This document shows, in pieces, positions 56,013 to 59,528 of a stretch of 59,528 nt of DNA (the stretch's first letter is position 1; every line of letters begins with the position of its first letter). Under the pieces are notes generated by a model. The model was not told the origin of the DNA. It searched no databases and saw nothing but the letters and a program-made list of their open reading frames with translations. Both the position numbers and the translations under genes were made by a program. The DNA is from an uncultured Rickettsiales bacterium (lineage in GTDB: Bacteria > Pseudomonadota > Alphaproteobacteria > UBA8366), in contig CAJWTF010000007.1 of NCBI GenBank assembly GCA_913046825.1, positions 1-59,528 of the forward strand, read 5' to 3'.

Positions 56013-57527
56013 TCACTTCCAAATGCTTTTGCCGCTTCCCGGCAGCCCGAGGTCGCTCCACATGGCATCGACTTTCTCGACCACCGTATCCGACATGCGG
56101 ATTTCCGCACCCCAGGCGCGTTTCGTCTCCGGCGGCCATTTGTTTGTGGCATCCAAGCCGATCTTCGATCCGAGCCCATCCTCGGGGCTGGCGAAATCCA
56201 GATAGTCGATCGGCGTGCCCTCGACCACGGTGATATCGCGGGCGGGATCCATGCGGGTCGAGATCGCCCACATCACATCCTTCCAGTCGCGGGCGTCGAT
56301 ATCGTCATCCACCACGATCACCCATTTCGTATAGGTAAACTGGCGCAAATACGACCACACACCCATCATGATGCGCTTGGCGTGGCCCGGATAGGCCTTC
56401 TTCATCGAGACCACGGCGATACGATAGGAGCACCCTTCGGGCGGCAGCCAAAAATCGACGATCTCCGGAAATTGCTGTTGGAAGAGCGGGATGAAGACCT
56501 CGTTCAGGGCTTCGCCCAGGATCGCGGGCTCGTCCGGCGGGCGGCCTGTATATGTCGAGAGATATATGGGATCACGGCGCATGGTGATGGCGCTGATACG
56601 GAAGACAGGGAACGGCTCGACCGAGTTATAATACCCGGTGTGATCGCCGTAGGGACCTTCGGCACCGGTCTCGTCGAGCATGACGTGGCCTTCCAAGACG
56701 ATCTCGGCGTTGGCCGGCACTTTCAACGGTACCGTCTTGCAATCGACCAGTTGTAATTTCTTACCACGTAGCAGCCCGGCGAACTGGTATTCGGACAGAG
56801 TGTCCGGCACCGGCGTCACCGCCGCTAATATACTGCCGGGATCGGCGCCGATGACGACGGCGGCCGGCAGCGGCTCCGGCCTCTCGTCTTTCCAGCGCGC
56901 ATAATGTTGGGCGCCCCCCCGGTGCTTCAACCAGCGCATCAAGGTCGTATCCCGCCCTGTCACCTGCATCCGGTAGATACCGAGGTTATATGCATCTGCT
57001 TTGTTGCCCCCAGGGTTGGGACCTTGAGTGACGACCAATGGCCAAGTGATGAGCGGGGCCGGCTCGCCCGGCCAGCAGGTCTGGATCGGCAGCGACGACA
57101 AATCGATATCGTCGCCGGTCAACAGCACCTCTTGGCAAGGCGCGGAGGAGACGGTCTTCGGCTTCATCGCCATCACGGTCTTCAGCAGCGGCAAGTGCGA
57201 GAGCGCTTCGCGAAATCCGCCGGGCGGCTCCGGCTGTCGTAGGAAGGCCAGAGTCTCGCCGACCTCGCGCAACTGGTCCGGCTCCCGATCCATGCCCCAG
57301 GCGACCCGCTCGACGGTGCCAAATAGATTGGTGAGGACGGGCATGCCGTAAGGTGTGCCATCGTCGCGCACGACATTCTCGAACATTAATGCCGGGCCGC
57401 CATCAGCCAAGACCCGGGTTTGAATTTCCGTCATCTCCAAAGTCGGTGAGACCGGATGCGCGATACGGACTAGACGTCCGTCCCGCTCGAGCTTTTCGAT
57501 GAAGTCGCGGAGAGATTCATAGGGCAT
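56013..57527 (-). CDS. UbiD family decarboxylase
   Basis: 504 residues. Typical order: [73 protein letters not shown] (prFMN/Mn region), [19 protein letters not shown], and the catalytic E-x-x-R-like [16 protein letters not shown]. Reversible decarboxylase of aromatic or unsaturated acids using prenylated FMN. UbiD in quinone synthesis is one option; the separate context also allows a catabolic member. No ubiX-like gene is in the window. Confidence 0.88.
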   Translation of the reverse strand: MPYESLRDFIEKLERDGRLVRIAHPVSPTLEMTEIQTRVLADGGPALMFENVVRDDGTPYGMPVLTNLFGTVERVAWGMDREPDQLREVGETLAFLRQPEPPGGFREALSHLPLLKTVMAMKPKTVSSAPCQEVLLTGDDIDLSSLPIQTCWPGEPAPLITWPLVVTQGPNPGGNKADAYNLGIYRMQVTGRDTTLMRWLKHRGGAQHYARWKDERPEPLPAAVVIGADPGSILAAVTPVPDTLSEYQFAGLLRGKKLQLVDCKTVPLKVPANAEIVLEGHVMLDETGAEGPYGDHTGYYNSVEPFPVFRISAITMRRDPIYLSTYTGRPPDEPAILGEALNEVFIPLFQQQFPEIVDFWLPPEGCSYRIAVVSMKKAYPGHAKRIMMGVWSYLRQFTYTKWVIVVDDDIDARDWKDVMWAISTRMDPARDITVVEGTPIDYLDFASPEDGLGSKIGLDATNKWPPETKRAWGAEIRMSDTVVEKVDAMWSDLGLPGSGKSIWK

Positions 57528-57581
57528 GGGCGCGATCCTAGCGACGGCGCGCTATTTGGCAATGCGGGAGAATGCGGATCG

Positions 57582-58637
57582 TCAGGCTTGGACGATGCCA
57601 CCGCGGAGCGCACCCGGTTCAACATTCCGCCACAGTGCGGCTTGGTCTTCCGGTAACGCCCGGTTGTTCGGCATGGAGAGCCAGATGCGTTTCAGGCAAC
57701 GCTTGTCCGCGCCATCCTCGTAAGCGGTACGCGCATGGTAGATGACGTGATTGTTGACCAGTTGCATATCGCCCGGCTCAAACCTCATTTCCATGCAGAC
57801 TTCCGCCGCGACTTCCGCCAACAAGTCGAGCGCTTGCCACTGCGCGTCGCTCATCCGCGGCACCGTGTCGAGCTCCTGTGCCGCCTCCACATAGGTTCGC
57901 GAATAATGGCTGGTGAATTTGCCATCGCGCACACCGAAGACAGGGATACCGTATGTATTGAGCCGCCCGTCCTTCTCCTCACCGTGACGCGAGCGATGGA
58001 CGACATCATATAACAGTGCGGCCAAATCCGGACGCCGCTTGATAATTTCGTTATTTACCCGAACGGAGCTCGCCAATTGGGAAATGCCTCCCTTCGCGGC
58101 CTGATGAATGCAGAACAGGCCGACGACATCCGCCCGGTCGGTGTGAAAGCGCAGCGGGCCATCGCTCGCCGTCCGCGCCCGCGAGGAATGGAACACGCTA
58201 CCGTCCTTGGCGAACAATCGGTTGTCATTCACCGCATCGGTGTCTTTTTGTTCATTGACGATGTCGCGCAGCAATTCGCCGTGATAGTTCTGATAGATGG
58301 GCGTGCCGAGATTGAGGCACACGCCATACCAAATCCGGTTCAGGTCTTTCTCGTCGAAATGATCGACGGGAAACCCTTTCATTTTTACCAGCCCGCCGCC
58401 TTCTTCCAATTCTTCGGCGACGCGTTCAAGTTTTTCAGCGAAACGGTCGAGCGGGAAATCGTCTTTTGATGTCATCTCTCGCCAGGCAAGCCCGCGGCTT
58501 CGCACACACTCGAGCGCTGCTTCAAGCTCGGCGATATCTTCACTGGAAAGCTGGAACTGCCAGCGCGGATCGGATGCCATATCCCGTCCATGCCAGGCCT
58601 CGGGGCCTTCGATCACTTGCGGTTGGGGCTGGTCCAT
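57582..58637 (-). CDS. TfdA/TauD family dioxygenase, second copy
   Basis: 351 residues. Iron ligands H165 and D167 (LRFHTDRAD) and H301 (VIYHARTAYED), with the 2-oxoglutarate Arg at about 317 (CLKRIWLSM). ATG 58637 follows GGAGGAAA. It is homologous along its length to the enzyme at 5205-6281 (WHGRDMA versus WHGPEMA start, FEPGDMQLVNN versus FQPGDIQFVNN), but lacks that gene's hydratase/ligase partners. Substrate unknown. Confidence 0.84.
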   Translation of the reverse strand: MDQPQPQVIEGPEAWHGRDMASDPRWQFQLSSEDIAELEAALECVRSRGLAWREMTSKDDFPLDRFAEKLERVAEELEEGGGLVKMKGFPVDHFDEKDLNRIWYGVCLNLGTPIYQNYHGELLRDIVNEQKDTDAVNDNRLFAKDGSVFHSSRARTASDGPLRFHTDRADVVGLFCIHQAAKGGISQLASSVRVNNEIIKRRPDLAALLYDVVHRSRHGEEKDGRLNTYGIPVFGVRDGKFTSHYSRTYVEAAQELDTVPRMSDAQWQALDLLAEVAAEVCMEMRFEPGDMQLVNNHVIYHARTAYEDGADKRCLKRIWLSMPNNRALPEDQAALWRNVEPGALRGGIVQA

Positions 58638-58715
58638 GGCGTTTCCTCCTGTGTTGTCGCAACACGTCAGTCGGTATTTTTGCGCGCAATGCGTCCGGCG
58701 GCAAGCGTTCTTCGT

Positions 58716-59493
58716 TTAATCAATCCCGCCGCTGCCCGACCAATAATAGGCCAGAAGAGACAAAACTCAGCAGGCACCGATGAATGCCGCCATCGGAAGC
58801 GGCGTGCCATCATGGAACTGCCCAACCGCAGTCCCGATAATGGCGCCGAGAAGAAACTGCATGGAGCCGAACATCGCGGCGGCCGCACCCGCCCGCCTGG
58901 GAAAGGGTTCGCTCGCTCGCGCCAACGCGTTCGCCGCCACGGGATTGAGCTAGCTCTTATGAATAAAGAGCGGCACGACAATCCCGATCAGACCCAACGC
59001 GCCGGTCGCTCCCGAAACCGCTAGCGATCCGCCGCCGATGGCAAGCTGGATGACACCAATCCGCATCATACCGCGCGCGCCGCGGCCCACCACCAAACGT
59101 GCGTTCAAGGCGGCCCAGGCCATCATGTCGACGGTATTGAGGCCGAAGAGAAAACCATAATGTTCCGCCGGCACACCGAAATACTGAATATAGACGAGCG
59201 GCGTGCCGGAGATACAAGCGAACATCCCCGCAAACGCGAAATCGCCCGAGAGATACATCCGAGCGCCATGCGGTTCGACAAAATCTCTCCAAACCCGCGC
59301 AACTGCTCGACGAGCCCGGCCCGTATCCGGCGATCCGGCGGATTGCTCTCCGGAAGCCGCAACAGCACCGCCAAAAGGCAAATCACGCCAAAGCCGTTGA
59401 GCAACCAAAAGATCGCGCGCCAACCAAACACGGCGGGAAACTGCCCGCCGACCAGCGGCGCAAACATCGGCGCGCCCCCATGACCAGCATCAT
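58716..59493 (-). pseudogene. Bcr/CflA-type drug efflux transporter, truncated and broken
   Basis: From the right: MMLVMGA, then in a shifted frame MFAPLVGGQFPAVFGWRAIF and LLRLPESNPPDRRIRAGL, then another frame SGDFAFAGMFACISGTPLVY, QYFGVPAEHYGFLFGLN, IVVPLFIHKS, TAG (58950-58952), LNPVAANAL, FPRRAGAAAAMFGSMQFLLG, FIGAC, TGA (58767-58769), VLSLLAYYW. This is helices 5-12 of a Bcr/CflA efflux pump. It has at least two frameshifts and two stops. The N-terminal part is missing; sequence right of 59493 turns AT-rich at the window end. Confidence 0.82.
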
Positions 59494-59528
59494 CAACGAT
59501 AATTAACTCTGAATTTATTAATTTTCTA

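Noticed and set aside
55824..56756. 310-codon plus-strand frame
   Set aside because: Antisense to the epimerase and UbiD-type genes; composition typical of a shadow frame.

Overview
The window looks like chromosomal DNA of an alphaproteobacterium, probably Rhodospirillales-like. This rests on moderately high GC in the genes, alphaproteobacterial-type housekeeping genes (SlyX ending in PPHY, single-domain cold-shock protein, IF-1, long-form LeuA, PmbA) and short palindromic intergenic repeats typical of that class. The species cannot be named from the sequence. Two things stand out: a dense set of CoA, 2-oxoglutarate-dioxygenase and hydrolase genes for breaking down small organic acids, and a very high load of broken genes. 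By my reading about 15 of roughly 65 loci are interrupted or truncated.

Layout. 1-4100: AT-rich decayed edge with remnants of an IS6-type and an IS481-type transposase, a frameshifted DUF2237 gene, a thioredoxin-like secreted protein with TGA at the first Cys of its CxxC motif, a thioesterase, a small two-domain protein and slyX. 4.5-8.7 kb: plus-strand run of carboxymuconolactone-decarboxylase-like protein, TfdA-type dioxygenase, 2-keto-4-pentenoate-hydratase-like enzyme and acyl-CoA ligase. 8.8-11.2 kb: minus-strand acyl-CoA carboxylase beta subunit and a PF10014 dioxygenase. 11.3-16.2 kb: a MaoC-type hydratase interrupted by TGA, then DUF917, HyuA-like and GNAT genes on minus, divergent from twin Lin0512-family genes on plus. 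16.2-18.6 kb: alpha/beta hydrolase, CaiB-type CoA transferase, cold-shock gene. 18.6-25.2 kb: two-subunit aconitase X, aldo/keto reductase, crotonase, then the arsenate module GAPDH-ArsJ, with ArsJ interrupted by TAG.

25.2-29.2 kb: coupled TPP enzyme and D-2-hydroxyacid dehydrogenase, then a fused remnant of an MFS transporter and a caspase-like peptidase. 29.2-34.4 kb: class II aldolase, a badly decayed cytosine deaminase, a thiolase-like and OB-fold pair, RidA and TerB. 34.5-46.4 kb: TPR O-GlcNAc-transferase-like protein, ketopantoate-reductase-like protein, two intact and one truncated luciferase-like oxidoreductase, a broken MFS transporter, twin amidohydrolases, an SDR and a GT4 glycosyltransferase. 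46.4-58.6 kb: infA, Lrp regulator divergent from an AceE/MdeB-like E1, decayed CDF transporter, pmbA, small membrane protein, MAPEG protein, leuA, sugar-nucleotide epimerase, UbiD-type decarboxylase and a second TfdA-type dioxygenase. The window ends in a broken Bcr/CflA efflux gene.

All five recognisable transporters (ArsJ, two MFS, CDF, Bcr/CflA) are disrupted while most soluble enzymes are intact. I read this as an ongoing lifestyle change or genome erosion, unless the assembly carries many base errors. The most unusual leads are the TGA at the redox cysteine of the thioredoxin-like gene (selenoprotein or pseudogene), the four-gene DUF917/HyuA/Lin0512 module, and a thiolase-like/OB-fold pair lacking both the catalytic cysteine and the zinc ribbon. 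I saw no rRNA, tRNA or CRISPR array.
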